NCBI GenBank assembly: GCA_003240855.1
Contig: QFNN01000141.1
Coordinates: 1 to 6,270, forward strand
DNA from: Sphingomonas sanxanigenens
Lineage (GTDB): Bacteria > Pseudomonadota > Alphaproteobacteria > Sphingomonadales > Sphingomonadaceae
Direction of reading: 5' to 3'
DNA: 6,270 nt
Part shown: piece by piece, positions 1 through 6,270 of the stretch
Numbering within the stretch: the first letter of the stretch is position 1
Layout: the number at the start of each line of letters is the position of its first letter
Translations under genes and position numbers: made by a program
The notes under the pieces: generated by a model
Told to the model about the DNA's origin: nothing
Seen by the model: the letters and a program-made list of their open reading frames with translations, nothing else
Database searches by the model: none

Positions 1-148
1 CTATCTGACCGATCTTCTTTATGTCCGGCGGCAGGCGCAGGAGGCGCACCGCCTGGAAATTGATGCCCGGTCGGAAGCCGACCGGGCGCTCCTGAAGCTT
101 CAGATCGATTCACACAGCATCTGGGCGCCGGACGAGGAGAAAAGATAA
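1..148 (+). CDS. C-terminal end of a probable TolC-type outer-membrane efflux protein (partial)
   Basis: The reading frame is open from base 2 to a TAA at 146-148 and gives 48 residues; the 5' end lies outside the window. The visible piece is a charged amphipathic helix (DLLYVRRQAQEAHRLEID, then ARSEADRALLKLQ), followed by a short polar tail ending in DEEKR. A 'DLL-x-x-(R/Q)-x6-A-R-x-A-x3-L-x-L' helix close to the C-terminus is the pattern of the last periplasmic helix of TolC/CzcC-type outer-membrane factors, which form the exit duct of tripartite efflux pumps. That is a resemblance seen by eye only, and another coiled-coil protein is possible. The stop is one base before the ATG of the MlaA-family gene, and that gene's ribosome-binding site lies inside this coding end, so the two are very likely co-transcribed and translationally coupled. 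The coding status is fairly secure; the family is tentative. Confidence 0.5.
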   Translation, partial: YLTDLLYVRRQAQEAHRLEIDARSEADRALLKLQIDSHSIWAPDEEKR

Positions 149-149
149 G

Positions 150-1118
150 ATGCTGTGCTTGCTCCTTGCCTCGGTCGCGAGCGAAGTTTCTTCACCGCCG
201 CCATTTCTCGGACCAGATCAAGTCGCGTCGGTGCCGGCGCAGCCAAATTCGGCCGTAGCGCGCCCCGCATCAGACGCGACACGGCCCGCCATCACGCCAC
301 CGGCGTTCGAACTGGCGCCATCGGCCCCACAGTCTCCCGTTGAGCAAGAAGGCCCAGCAAGCCAGGACGCATCAAGCCAGAATGGTACAGCGGACGCAAA
401 AGACACAATTGTCGTCACAGCCTCGTCGCGCTCAGCCCACGTCGACCCGCTGGAACCAGCCAACCTCAAGTCGTTTGAAATCACGCAGTCTGTCGATCAT
501 GCCGTGGTGGCGCCAGTGGCCATGGGCTATCGGCATATCGTCCCTGGACCAATACGTGATGGCCTGCACAACGCGTTCGCCAATCTCGACGAACCTGTCG
601 TTTTTTTGAATTTCCTGATCCAGCACAAGGTCGGCAAGGCCGCCGAGACCGTCGGCCGCTTCGCGGTCAACACGACGCTTGGCGCGGCGGGCCTATTCGA
701 TATTGCCAAGCGAAAACCGTTCCGCCTCCCGCATCGTCCCAATGGGTTCGCCGATAGCTTCGGATTCTATGGCGTGAAGCCCGGAGCATTTCTGTTTTTG
801 CCAGTGGTTGGGCCGACGACAGTCCGGGACCTGATTGGCGGCCTGATGGATCGCATGGTGCTGCCCACCGCCATCGGCGTTCCGTTTAACCGATTGGCCT
901 ACAGCGCAGGGACCGGTGTGCCGCGGGCGCTCGACCGGCGCATCCGGTTTGACGCAGATCTTCGCGAGCAACGAGCACAGGCACAACCCTATGTCACAGC
1001 GCGCGAATATTATCTGCGACGCCGGCAGGATGAAATCGATGTGCTGCGCGGGAAACGCAAAATGGCTGCCCCCACGCCGGACACTCATAAAAGCATTGAT
1101 GAGCTACGAAAGCACTGA
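150..1118 (+). CDS. mlaA: MlaA/VacJ-family outer-membrane lipid-transport protein
   Basis: MlaA is the outer-membrane component of the Mla phospholipid-trafficking pathway and removes mislocalised phospholipid from the outer leaflet. The 322-residue product carries the family core at about residues 99-300: DPLEPAN near 99, a VAPVAMGYRHIVPGPIRDGL stretch (120-139), NLDEPVVFLN (145-154), GRFAVNTTLGAAGLFDIA (169-186), FGFYGVKPGAFLFLPVVGPTTVRD (204-227, with the GP-x-x-x-RD signature) and a sphingomonad-like YYLRRRQ-x-EIDVLRG end. Before the core there is a Pro/Ala/Ser-rich spacer (about 15-85) and an IVVTAS segment (87-92). The start is ATG 150: GAGGAG at 134-139 sits 10 bases upstream, and the frame holds a stop at 93-95 with no ATG, GTG or TTG between. 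The N-terminus (MLCLLLASVASE) is hydrophobic but very short and lacks a basic region; Cys3 is not in a normal lipobox position, so secretion and lipidation are uncertain. The product is about 70-80 residues longer than E. coli MlaA, mostly because of the spacer. Confidence 0.88.
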   Translation: MLCLLLASVASEVSSPPPFLGPDQVASVPAQPNSAVARPASDATRPAITPPAFELAPSAPQSPVEQEGPASQDASSQNGTADAKDTIVVTASSRSAHVDPLEPANLKSFEITQSVDHAVVAPVAMGYRHIVPGPIRDGLHNAFANLDEPVVFLNFLIQHKVGKAAETVGRFAVNTTLGAAGLFDIAKRKPFRLPHRPNGFADSFGFYGVKPGAFLFLPVVGPTTVRDLIGGLMDRMVLPTAIGVPFNRLAYSAGTGVPRALDRRIRFDADLREQRAQAQPYVTAREYYLRRRQDEIDVLRGKRKMAAPTPDTHKSIDELRKH

Positions 1119-1208
1119 AATGCGCGCTGATCGTCTAAACCACATCGAAACATTGACCGACCGCCTATTGCCATCTCCTCGCCCCCAGAGGAAAGCTGGA
1201 CGGTCAGG

Positions 1209-1242
1209 GCTCGCTAGCAATAAGAACAAACCGCTGGCGAGC
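1209..1242 (+). repeat. Inverted repeat 1 (10-bp stem, 14-nt loop)
   Basis: The arm GCTCGCTAGC (1209-1218) pairs with GCTGGCGAGC (1233-1242); nine of ten positions are Watson-Crick and one is a G-U wobble in RNA. The loop AATAAGAACAAACC is A-rich. No T-tract follows; the next bases are G-rich and start the second inverted repeat directly. It could be a stem-loop at the 3' end of the mlaA transcript or part of an operator. The structure is read directly from sequence; the function is unknown. Confidence 0.6.
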
Positions 1243-1278
1243 GGGGCGGGGAGATATCTGGAGATATGTCCTCGCCCC
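1243..1278. repeat. Inverted repeat 2: near-perfect 36-bp dyad upstream of the LysR gene
   Basis: Arm 1243-1259 (GGGGCGGGGAGATATCT) pairs with arm 1262-1278 (AGATATGTCCTCGCCCC) around a central GG: 15 Watson-Crick pairs, one G-U wobble (1249/1272) and one G-G mismatch (1253/1268). It begins on the base after inverted repeat 1 and ends 27 bases before the LysR ATG. The two-base spacer makes a protein-binding dyad or cruciform at least as likely as a simple RNA hairpin, though the stem could open to a four-base loop in RNA. It is followed by AATATTAT rather than a T-run, so it is not a classical intrinsic terminator. Its place just in front of a LysR-family gene suggests an operator for that regulator, but it is not a clean T-N11-A LysR box. 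Confidence 0.6.
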
Positions 1279-1280
1279 AA

Positions 1281-1286
1281 TATTAT
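1281..1286 (+). promoter_or_regulatory. Possible -10 element (TATTAT) of the LysR gene
   Basis: TATTAT differs from TATAAT at one position and lies just after the 36-bp dyad, 19 bases before the ATG at 1306. There is no recognisable -35 box at 16-18 bases upstream, since that position falls inside the dyad. If real, the leader would be only about a dozen bases, which would fit the lack of a Shine-Dalgarno sequence, and a protein bound to the dyad would cover the -35 region. This is a weak single-box match. Confidence 0.2.
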
Positions 1287-1305
1287 CGAATCTGGCAGCA
1301 AATGA

Positions 1306-2232
1306 ATGCCCTTCGATATCCGCCTGCTCCGCCATGCCATCGCCGCCGCCGATCATGGTAGCTTCTACAAAGCAGCGCGGGCATTGGGCGTGGAACAATC
1401 CACGCTGAGTCGAAACGTCGCCAGGTTAGAGCGAGTAATCGGAGTCCAGATTTTTGAGCGGTCTCGCTCGGGAGTTAGCGCAACCATCGCAGGAAAAGAC
1501 TTTATTCGGGGCGCCAGGCCGATGGTCGCTGGTGCAGATAAACTGATCGCCGTGACGCGCGCCGCTGGTCAGGGTCGCGCTGGCGGGTTGATGATCGGAC
1601 ATTATTGTTCATTGTCGGCCGGTAATCTGCGGGCCACTGTGATTGGCTGGCGCGGTGCTCATCCAGACGTCGACTTGGATGGAGTAGAAGCAGAACGAGC
1701 CGTCCTGCTTGCTGGCCTTGATATTGGGGAGATAGATATCGCCATTCTGGCGGGGGAAGCGGACCACGACGGCTATCGACGTGAGCCGTTCTGGAGCGAG
1801 CGCGTACTGGTCGCATTACCTGCCAGCCATCCCTTGGCCGAACGCGAGACAGTGCATTGGACCGATCTGCGCGGTGAGCGTTTTCTTCTCCCCGCAACGG
1901 ACCCCGGCCCGGAAATCCGCCACATGCTACTCGGCCGCTTGTCCGTCTTAGGAATGCAAGCAAACGTCAGAATGCACCAATGCAGCCGCGAGACAATCTT
2001 GAACCTGCTAGGCGATGGACTTGGCCTCACCATTGTCTGCGAAGGTAGCACCGGGGCGCGCTATCCCGACGTGGTTTATCGGCCCGTTCATGCCGAGCAA
2101 GGGCCGATGCTGATCGGATATTCGGGATACTGGCACGACGACAATAGTAATCCCGCACTTCGGCGCTTCCTCCATTTCATAAAGACCCGCTACGCGCTAT
2201 CCTTCAACATCTCGGAGAATCCGGCGGAATAA
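1306..2232 (+). CDS. LysR-family transcriptional regulator
   Basis: The 308-residue product has the usual length and layout of LysR-type regulators, which bind DNA as dimers or tetramers and respond to a small effector. An N-terminal winged helix-turn-helix covers about residues 3-62, with the signature SFYKAARALGVEQSTLSRNV (19-38), LERVIGVQIFERSR (41-54) and a T-x-AGKDF segment (60-65). A linker helix follows (about 65-88), then the effector-binding domain (about 92-300), with GGLMIGHY opening its first strand, GEIDIAIL (141-148), LVALPASHPLA (168-178) and a GDGLGLTIV turn (236-244). The ATG at 1306 directly follows an in-frame TGA (1303-1305), so no longer form is possible; no clear Shine-Dalgarno sequence is seen. 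The target and effector cannot be read from sequence. It is followed at 23 bp by the EexN-like gene on the same strand and lies next to a trb operon, so a role in transfer control is possible but inferred. It looks less GC-rich than the trb genes. Confidence 0.92.
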   Translation: MPFDIRLLRHAIAAADHGSFYKAARALGVEQSTLSRNVARLERVIGVQIFERSRSGVSATIAGKDFIRGARPMVAGADKLIAVTRAAGQGRAGGLMIGHYCSLSAGNLRATVIGWRGAHPDVDLDGVEAERAVLLAGLDIGEIDIAILAGEADHDGYRREPFWSERVLVALPASHPLAERETVHWTDLRGERFLLPATDPGPEIRHMLLGRLSVLGMQANVRMHQCSRETILNLLGDGLGLTIVCEGSTGARYPDVVYRPVHAEQGPMLIGYSGYWHDDNSNPALRRFLHFIKTRYALSFNISENPAE

Positions 2233-2255
2233 TATTCGCTTGGGAGCTAAACATC

Positions 2256-2564
2256 ATGATGCAAGGAAAGATATTCATCGTCGCTCTCGCCATGCTCGCC
2301 ATCGGATTTGGCGCGGGATTCGTGCTGCGTCCGATCATCATGCCGCCTGCCACGTCGGCGATGGCCGTCAGTCCTGCCCCCGTGATCGCCGAACCAGGGG
2401 CGGCGCGTGGGATGCAGTATTTCACCGCCAACCTCGATGAAGCGCGGCGCGTGGTCGCCGGATGCCGAGACGGCTCGGTGCGCGGCGACGAATGCGCCAA
2501 CGCCCAGCAGGCGGTGACGGAAGCCGAGGGTCGGGATCGCTTCAAGAAATTCATGGGCCACTGA
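2256..2564 (+). CDS. Small membrane-anchored protein, EexN/TrbK-like candidate entry-exclusion protein
   Basis: The 102-residue product has one N-terminal membrane segment (about 5-28, ALAMLAIGFGAGFVL core), a Pro/Ala-rich stretch (30-50) and a polar C-terminal part with Cys70 and Cys80 in a C-RDGSVRGDE-C-ANA arrangement, ending RFKKFMGH. A short anchor plus 'C-x(n)-EC-x-NA-x-x-A' is the pattern I associate with EexN-type and alternative TrbK entry-exclusion proteins, which sit in the envelope of a plasmid-bearing cell and block redundant mating. There is no lipobox, so it would be a bitopic inner-membrane protein with a periplasmic tail, where the two cysteines could form a disulfide. The start is ATG 2256 (ATG 2259 is a second choice), with GGGAG at 2242-2246 nine bases upstream. 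It lies 23 bp after the LysR gene, likely in one transcript, and converges on the trb operon. It is a real gene with good confidence; the exclusion role is tentative. Confidence 0.75.
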   Translation: MMQGKIFIVALAMLAIGFGAGFVLRPIIMPPATSAMAVSPAPVIAEPGAARGMQYFTANLDEARRVVAGCRDGSVRGDECANAQQAVTEAEGRDRFKKFMGH

Positions 2565-2592
2565 GGCCCGCAAGCTTCAATCGCTTTTTGCG
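2555..2592. terminator. Possible weak terminator at the convergent junction
   Basis: GGGCC (2555-2559) and GGCCC (2565-2569) form a perfect 5-bp stem around ACTGA, which includes the stop codon of the small + strand gene; a TTTTT run follows only at 2585-2589. A second, bulged pairing joins CGCAAGC (2569-2575) to GCTTTTTGCG (2583-2592). The 12-bp space between two convergent genes is where a bidirectional terminator would be expected, but both stems are short and the T-run is displaced. Confidence 0.25.
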
Positions 2593-2798
2593 CGCCGCCG
2601 CCGAAAACCGCGATCTGTGTCCATGAACCGCGTGACCATCGGCCCGATCAGCTTTTCGGGTGCGGCAGGCGAGCCGCCTGTCTCGGCCGCCAGCGCCGCG
2701 GCATAGGCTTGCAAGTCACGATGCACGGCAGCCGGCAACTCTATCGTGAGCTTGATCGGCCTGTCGTCGGCCAGCGGCCCCAGCTTCAACTTGGTCAT
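2577..2798 (-). CDS. DUF2274 protein, ribbon-helix-helix-like, last gene of the trb operon
   Basis: The product has 73 residues (MTKLKLGPLADDRPIKL...RRRRAKSD). Small DUF2274 proteins are commonly encoded directly after trbI in proteobacterial transfer clusters; their role is not established. The sequence shows a beta-strand-like PIKLTIELP (14-22), a helix VHRDLQAYAAALAAE (25-39), a Gly/Pro turn and a second helix EKLIGPMVTRFMDTD (48-62), then a basic RRRR tail. This strand-helix-helix pattern resembles CopG/ribbon-helix-helix DNA-binding proteins. The ATG at 2796-2798 overlaps the trbI TGA as ATGA, and GGAGGAA (2803-2809, minus strand) lies four bases upstream. The frame stays open further upstream inside trbI, but that part is a shadow. 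Coding status and family are well supported; DNA binding is inference. Confidence 0.85.
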   Translation of the reverse strand: MTKLKLGPLADDRPIKLTIELPAAVHRDLQAYAAALAAETGGSPAAPEKLIGPMVTRFMDTDRGFRRRRAKSD

Positions 2799-4005
2799 CG
2801 CGTTCCTCCGATGGGTTCGAGGACAAGATCGCGGGTGATGACAATGCGAAGGGGATAGCCCGGCCGGATGGTGAGCGTCGGCGGCACGCCGAGTTGGCGG
2901 CGCACGATCTGCTGCCCTGTCTGATTGACGGTATCCTGCGTCCCGTAGCGAAGCGCCTGCACCAGCGAGTTGTTGTTGTTCGTCGTCATCTCGGCCCCGA
3001 TGCCGAGCAGGGTGGAGATCGCGGCGGCCTTGAGCATGTTGCCCCAATGCTGGTCGACGCGATCCTGCAAGCCTGCATATCCGGCGGCATCAGCGCTTGG
3101 CTGGCGTTCGAGAACGATCGAGCGGCCATCCGGCAGGATCAGCCGATCCCAGGCGAGCAGCACGCGGGTCTGCCCGGCGGTGATCTGACTATCATATTCG
3201 CCGATCAGCCGTGCGCCTTGCGGGATGAGCAGGATTCGGCCGGTGATGCTGTCATAGACGTTCTGCGTCACCTGAGCGGTGATCTGGCCGGGAAGGTCCG
3301 ACCGGATGCCGGTGATGAGCGCGGCCGGGATGATACTGCCAGCCTGGACGATGTTGGGTGATGCCGGAGCGGTCAGCCGCTCGACGCTGACCGTGCGCTG
3401 GTTGGACGCCTGCGCCATGAAGGCCCGCTTTGCGGCCTGGTCGCCCTGGCTGGCGGCCTGCTGTGCGGGGGCCGGCGCGTCCGATGGCACGGCGGCGATG
3501 GGCTGCGCTGCCGCTCCGGCTACGGTGGCCGTGCGGCCGCCCAGGAAGACCGAACTGGTCCGCGCTGCGTCACGCTCTTGGCTGATGCGCTGGCGCGCTG
3601 CTTCCTCGGCTCGGGCGGCGGCATCGGGCTGACCGGCTTGCGCGCCGATCGGCGGCACGGGAACAGCCTCCCCGCGCTGCTGCGCGGACACAATCGGACG
3701 ACCGAGATCACCCGGGAGCGGCGGCCCGAGCTTTGGAGCCTGGCCGTAATCCTTGGGACCGGATGTGATCGCCTCGCCCGCGCGACTGTCGGTGTTGTAG
3801 AGTTCCTTCGCTTCGTGCGGACCGACTGACCGCAAGGCATAGATCAGCGAGCCGCCGATGCCGAGACCGGCGGCGATGCCCACCATAGCCAGCGCCTTTC
3901 GCGAAAGCCGCATGACGCGCGGCGGATCGCCCCGGAGCTGGAAGGCCTGGCGGTCGGCCGGAGCCGCGACCGCTTCGGCGGCGGGAATGTCGGAAGGATC
4001 GCTCA

Positions 4006-4006
<1 letters not shown>
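2795..4006 (-). CDS. trbI: Conjugal transfer protein TrbI (VirB10-like core channel protein)
   Basis: TrbI/VirB10 spans from the inner to the outer membrane and forms the core channel of the type IV secretion machine with TrbG and TrbF. The product has 403 residues. A cytoplasmic N-terminus is followed by one membrane helix (about 38-58, LAMVGIAAGLGIGGSLIYAL), then a Pro/Ala/Gln-rich periplasmic linker (about 80-205) that probably has little fixed structure, then the VirB10 domain (about 218-400): QAGSIIPAALITGIRSDLPG (221-240), RILLIPQGARLIGEYDS (257-273), WDRLILPDGRSI (286-297), the ADAAGYAGLQDRVDQHWG segment (305-322) before the hydrophobic AAAISTLLGIGAEM (327-340), and an LTIRPGYPLRIVITRDLVL end (378-396). 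ATG 4006 overlaps the trbG TGA by one base (TGATG), and GGGAG (4015-4019, minus strand) is eight bases upstream. Length and motif order look intact. Confidence 0.96.
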
Positions 4007-5018
<1,012 letters not shown>

Positions 5019-5022
<4 letters not shown>

Positions 5023-5702
5023 TGCGACAGCTCCTTTGACCAGTTGAGGGCGTTGACGAAGACCCCGAGCGGGTTCTTGCGCAGGGCGTCGGGCGTGCGC
5101 GGGGCCACGAAAACAACGGTGAGGATGGCCGACCAGCGCTCGGTGGCGGCAAGGCTGCCGTCCTGATAGCGCCGTTCGGTCCAGGCCACCCGGAAGCTGT
5201 CGGGCGAAGCACGGATCACGCTCGACACGTCCACCGCGACCTGGACCTTGCCGATCTGAGCGAAGGGGTCGTTCGCCCGTGCATAGTCGTTGAGGAACAG
5301 CGCGCCTTTGTCGGTGGTGAAGTCGTAGGCGCGAAGCCAATTCTGGCGGACGATGATCGGATCGGCAGGGATGCTGCGCACCTGCTCGATGAAGCGCGCG
5401 AGATGAAACGCGATCTGCGGATCGGTCGGACGATAGTCGGCCTCTGCAGGCGCGACGGCTTGTGCCTCGCCGAGCTTGTCGACCTGCACGACCCACGGCA
5501 CGATATGGCCTCGCGCGGATTGCCAGACGAGGCCCCCTGCAAGTCCGCCCGAGAGCGCCAACGCGCCGAAGAAGGCGAGCCGCCAGTTCTTCGCCTGCAC
5601 GCGGGCCGAGCCGATCCTGTCGTCCCAGGCTTGGGCGGCGCGCTGATAGGGTGTGATCGGCTCGGGGGTCTGGCCGTAGCGGATGGTTGGGCGTCGGAAC
5701 AT
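5019..5702 (-). CDS. trbF: Conjugal transfer protein TrbF (VirB8-like)
   Basis: TrbF/VirB8 is a bitopic inner-membrane protein that nucleates assembly of the type IV secretion machine through its NTF2-like periplasmic domain. The product has 227 residues. A cytoplasmic N-terminus (1-40, including YQRAAQAWDDRIGSARVQAKNW) precedes one membrane helix (about 41-60, LAFFGALALSGGLAGGLVW). The periplasmic domain (about 66-223) shows IVPWVVQVDKLGEA (67-80), IAFHLARFIEQVRSIPADPIIVRQNW (97-122), AYDFTTDKGALFLNDYA (125-141), the W-T-E-R motif (174-177) and a WSAILTVVF-x-P strand (190-201), ending in NPLGVFVNALNWSKEL. ATG 5702 lies six bases after the trbL stop, and AAGGA (5713-5717, minus strand) lies within the end of trbL, ten bases upstream, so translation is likely coupled. 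The full family length is present and nothing appears broken. Confidence 0.95.
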
Positions 5703-5708
5703 GGGCGG

Positions 5709-6270
5709 TTAGTCCTTCTGGCTGAGGTCGACGGACGCACCGCTGCCGCCACCGTCGCCGGAGCGCAGCGTGTGGGCGGCGACGGTGGCGCCGTGGGTCA
5801 TGGTCTGGCGGCGTTTCATGTTCGCTGCCCAGGTGGGCGGCCCATCAGCCGACGGCGCGGGCGACGACGTGCCCCCCGAGATCGTGCCGCCCGTTGCGGT
5901 CACGGCCGCGCGGCCGCCCGAGCGATAGCTATCTTTTAGGGATGCTGCGGCCTTGCGAAGCGGCGACATGGCCGCGCCTGCGGTCGCTCGGCCAACGCCC
6001 GCCGCACCGCCCGCAACCGCCGCTCCGCCGGTCTTGCCAGCTGAGCCGAGCGCATAGGCGCTGCTCGCCGCACCCGATGCGAACGCACCACCTCTGGCAG
6101 CGCCGCCGATCACGCCGGCAGCCGCCCCGACCCCAAGACGGGCGGCGGCTGCGCCACCGACGAGCGCCCCGCCGGCGGCAAGCGCGGTTCCGGCCGCGGC
6201 GCCCGCGCCAAGTGCGGGACCACCCGAGACGATGCCGTTGGCGATACCGGGGCCGAAGATGGCGAGGCCG
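5709..6270 (-). CDS. trbL: Conjugal transfer protein TrbL, C-terminal part (VirB6-like; 5' end beyond the window)
   Basis: TrbL/VirB6 is a polytopic inner-membrane protein of the mating-pair-formation machine. The frame is open from the right edge (codons to 6269) to TAA at 5709-5711, giving 186 residues of the C-terminus; the membrane domain lies mostly outside. The visible part starts GLAIFGPGIANGIVSGGP, continues with a long Gly/Ala-rich low-complexity stretch (about the first 100 residues), then MSPLRKAAASLKDSYRSGG, and ends with the tail typical of TrbL proteins from this cluster type: PPTWAANMKRRQTMTHGATV followed by AAHTLRSGDGGGSGASVDLS. A methionine at 6113 is in frame but is not a believable start, because the same frame and composition continue upstream and no ribosome-binding site is evident. 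Its place directly before trbF fits the trbJ-(K)-L-F-G-I order. Confidence 0.92.
   Translation of the reverse strand, partial: GLAIFGPGIANGIVSGGPALGAGAAAGTALAAGGALVGGAAAARLGVGAAAGVIGGAARGGAFASGAASSAYALGSAGKTGGAAVAGGAAGVGRATAGAAMSPLRKAAASLKDSYRSGGRAAVTATGGTISGGTSSPAPSADGPPTWAANMKRRQTMTHGATVAAHTLRSGDGGGSGASVDLSQKD

Larger units (their letters stand above)
1119..1305. other. 187-bp intergenic region with repeats between mlaA and the LysR gene
   Basis: No convincing gene is seen here: open frames crossing it lack a good ribosome-binding site and family resemblance. It contains two abutting inverted repeats (1209-1242 and 1243-1278) and a 10-base direct repeat, TCCTCGCCCC, at 1176-1185 and 1269-1278. 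A TTGACC at 1153-1158 resembles a -35 box, but nothing like a -10 box follows at normal spacing. The region probably holds the end of the mlaA transcript and the control region of the downstream LysR gene. Confidence 0.6.

Noticed and set aside
693..1088. Minus-strand open frame of 131 codons within mlaA
   Set aside because: Antisense to a well-supported MlaA core; no membrane or domain pattern.
1252..1269. LysR box (T-N11-A) in the centre of the 36-bp dyad
   Set aside because: The dyad has an even centre (ATATCT-GG-AGATAT), and the symmetric T and A pairs do not give the N11 spacing, so I do not call a canonical box.
916..1305. Plus-strand open frame of 129 codons crossing the mlaA-LysR gap
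   Set aside because: Starts inside mlaA, has no recognisable domain or good ribosome-binding site, and its second half runs through the inverted repeats.
1502..1963. Open frame of 153 codons on the minus strand inside the LysR gene
   Set aside because: Arg/Pro-rich translation with no domain pattern; it lies antisense to a clear LysR coding region and is a GC-rich shadow.
2799..3047. Longer start for the DUF2274 frame inside trbI
   Set aside because: The extra residues are an out-of-frame copy of trbI coding sequence; ATG 2798 has an excellent ribosome-binding site and an ATGA overlap.
5023..5496. Upstream extension of the trbG reading frame to 5496
   Set aside because: It runs through trbF in another frame, is Arg-rich without family features, and would remove the signal peptide and lipobox that follow ATG 5022.
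5403..5939. Plus-strand open frame of 178 codons antisense to trbF and the trbL end
   Set aside because: Crosses two real genes on the other strand and ends in an Arg/Ala-rich tail; no family resemblance.
5980..6270. Apparent repeats in the Gly/Ala-rich end of the window
   Set aside because: They are low-complexity coding sequence for the TrbL C-terminal region, not a DNA repeat with fixed units.

Overview
The window looks like part of a conjugative element (plasmid or integrative conjugative element) from a high-GC alphaproteobacterium, most likely a sphingomonad (Sphingomonas/Sphingobium/Novosphingobium type). Two things point there: the sphingomonad-like MlaA protein, with a GC-rich spacer and an IVVTAS segment just before the MlaA core, and a compact trbL-trbF-trbG-trbI-DUF2274 block of the kind found on alphaproteobacterial mobile elements. 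The assignment rests on remembered family patterns, not on a search.

Left part (1-2564), all on the + strand. It begins with the last 48 codons of a protein that resembles the C-terminal helix of TolC-type outer-membrane efflux proteins. One base later comes an MlaA/VacJ-family gene (150-1118). A 187-bp gap follows, holding two back-to-back inverted repeats (1209-1242 and 1243-1278). Then come a LysR-family regulator (1306-2232) and, 23 bp on, a small membrane-anchored protein with a Cys-X9-Cys tail (2256-2564) that resembles EexN/TrbK-type entry-exclusion proteins.

Right part (2577-6270), all on the - strand and convergent with the left part. Reading in the direction of transcription, from the right edge leftward, there is the C-terminal 186 residues of TrbL (VirB6-like), then TrbF (VirB8-like), TrbG (VirB9-like, with a lipobox), TrbI (VirB10-like) and a 73-residue DUF2274 protein. 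The genes are packed tightly: a 6-bp gap for trbL/trbF, ATGA overlaps for trbF/trbG and trbI/DUF2274, and a TGATG overlap for trbG/trbI. This is the distal end of a mating-pair-formation (type IV secretion) operon, building the inner-membrane platform and the core channel. No separate trbH lies between trbG and trbI.

The two arms meet tail to tail at 2565-2576. The LysR and EexN-like genes are plausibly accessory to transfer (regulation, exclusion), whereas the TolC-like/MlaA pair looks like envelope cargo. The most unusual non-coding signal is the pair of adjacent dyads just upstream of the LysR start, one arm of which can pair with either of two copies of the same 10-mer. I see no tRNA, rRNA, CRISPR array, transposase or insertion-sequence end in the window.
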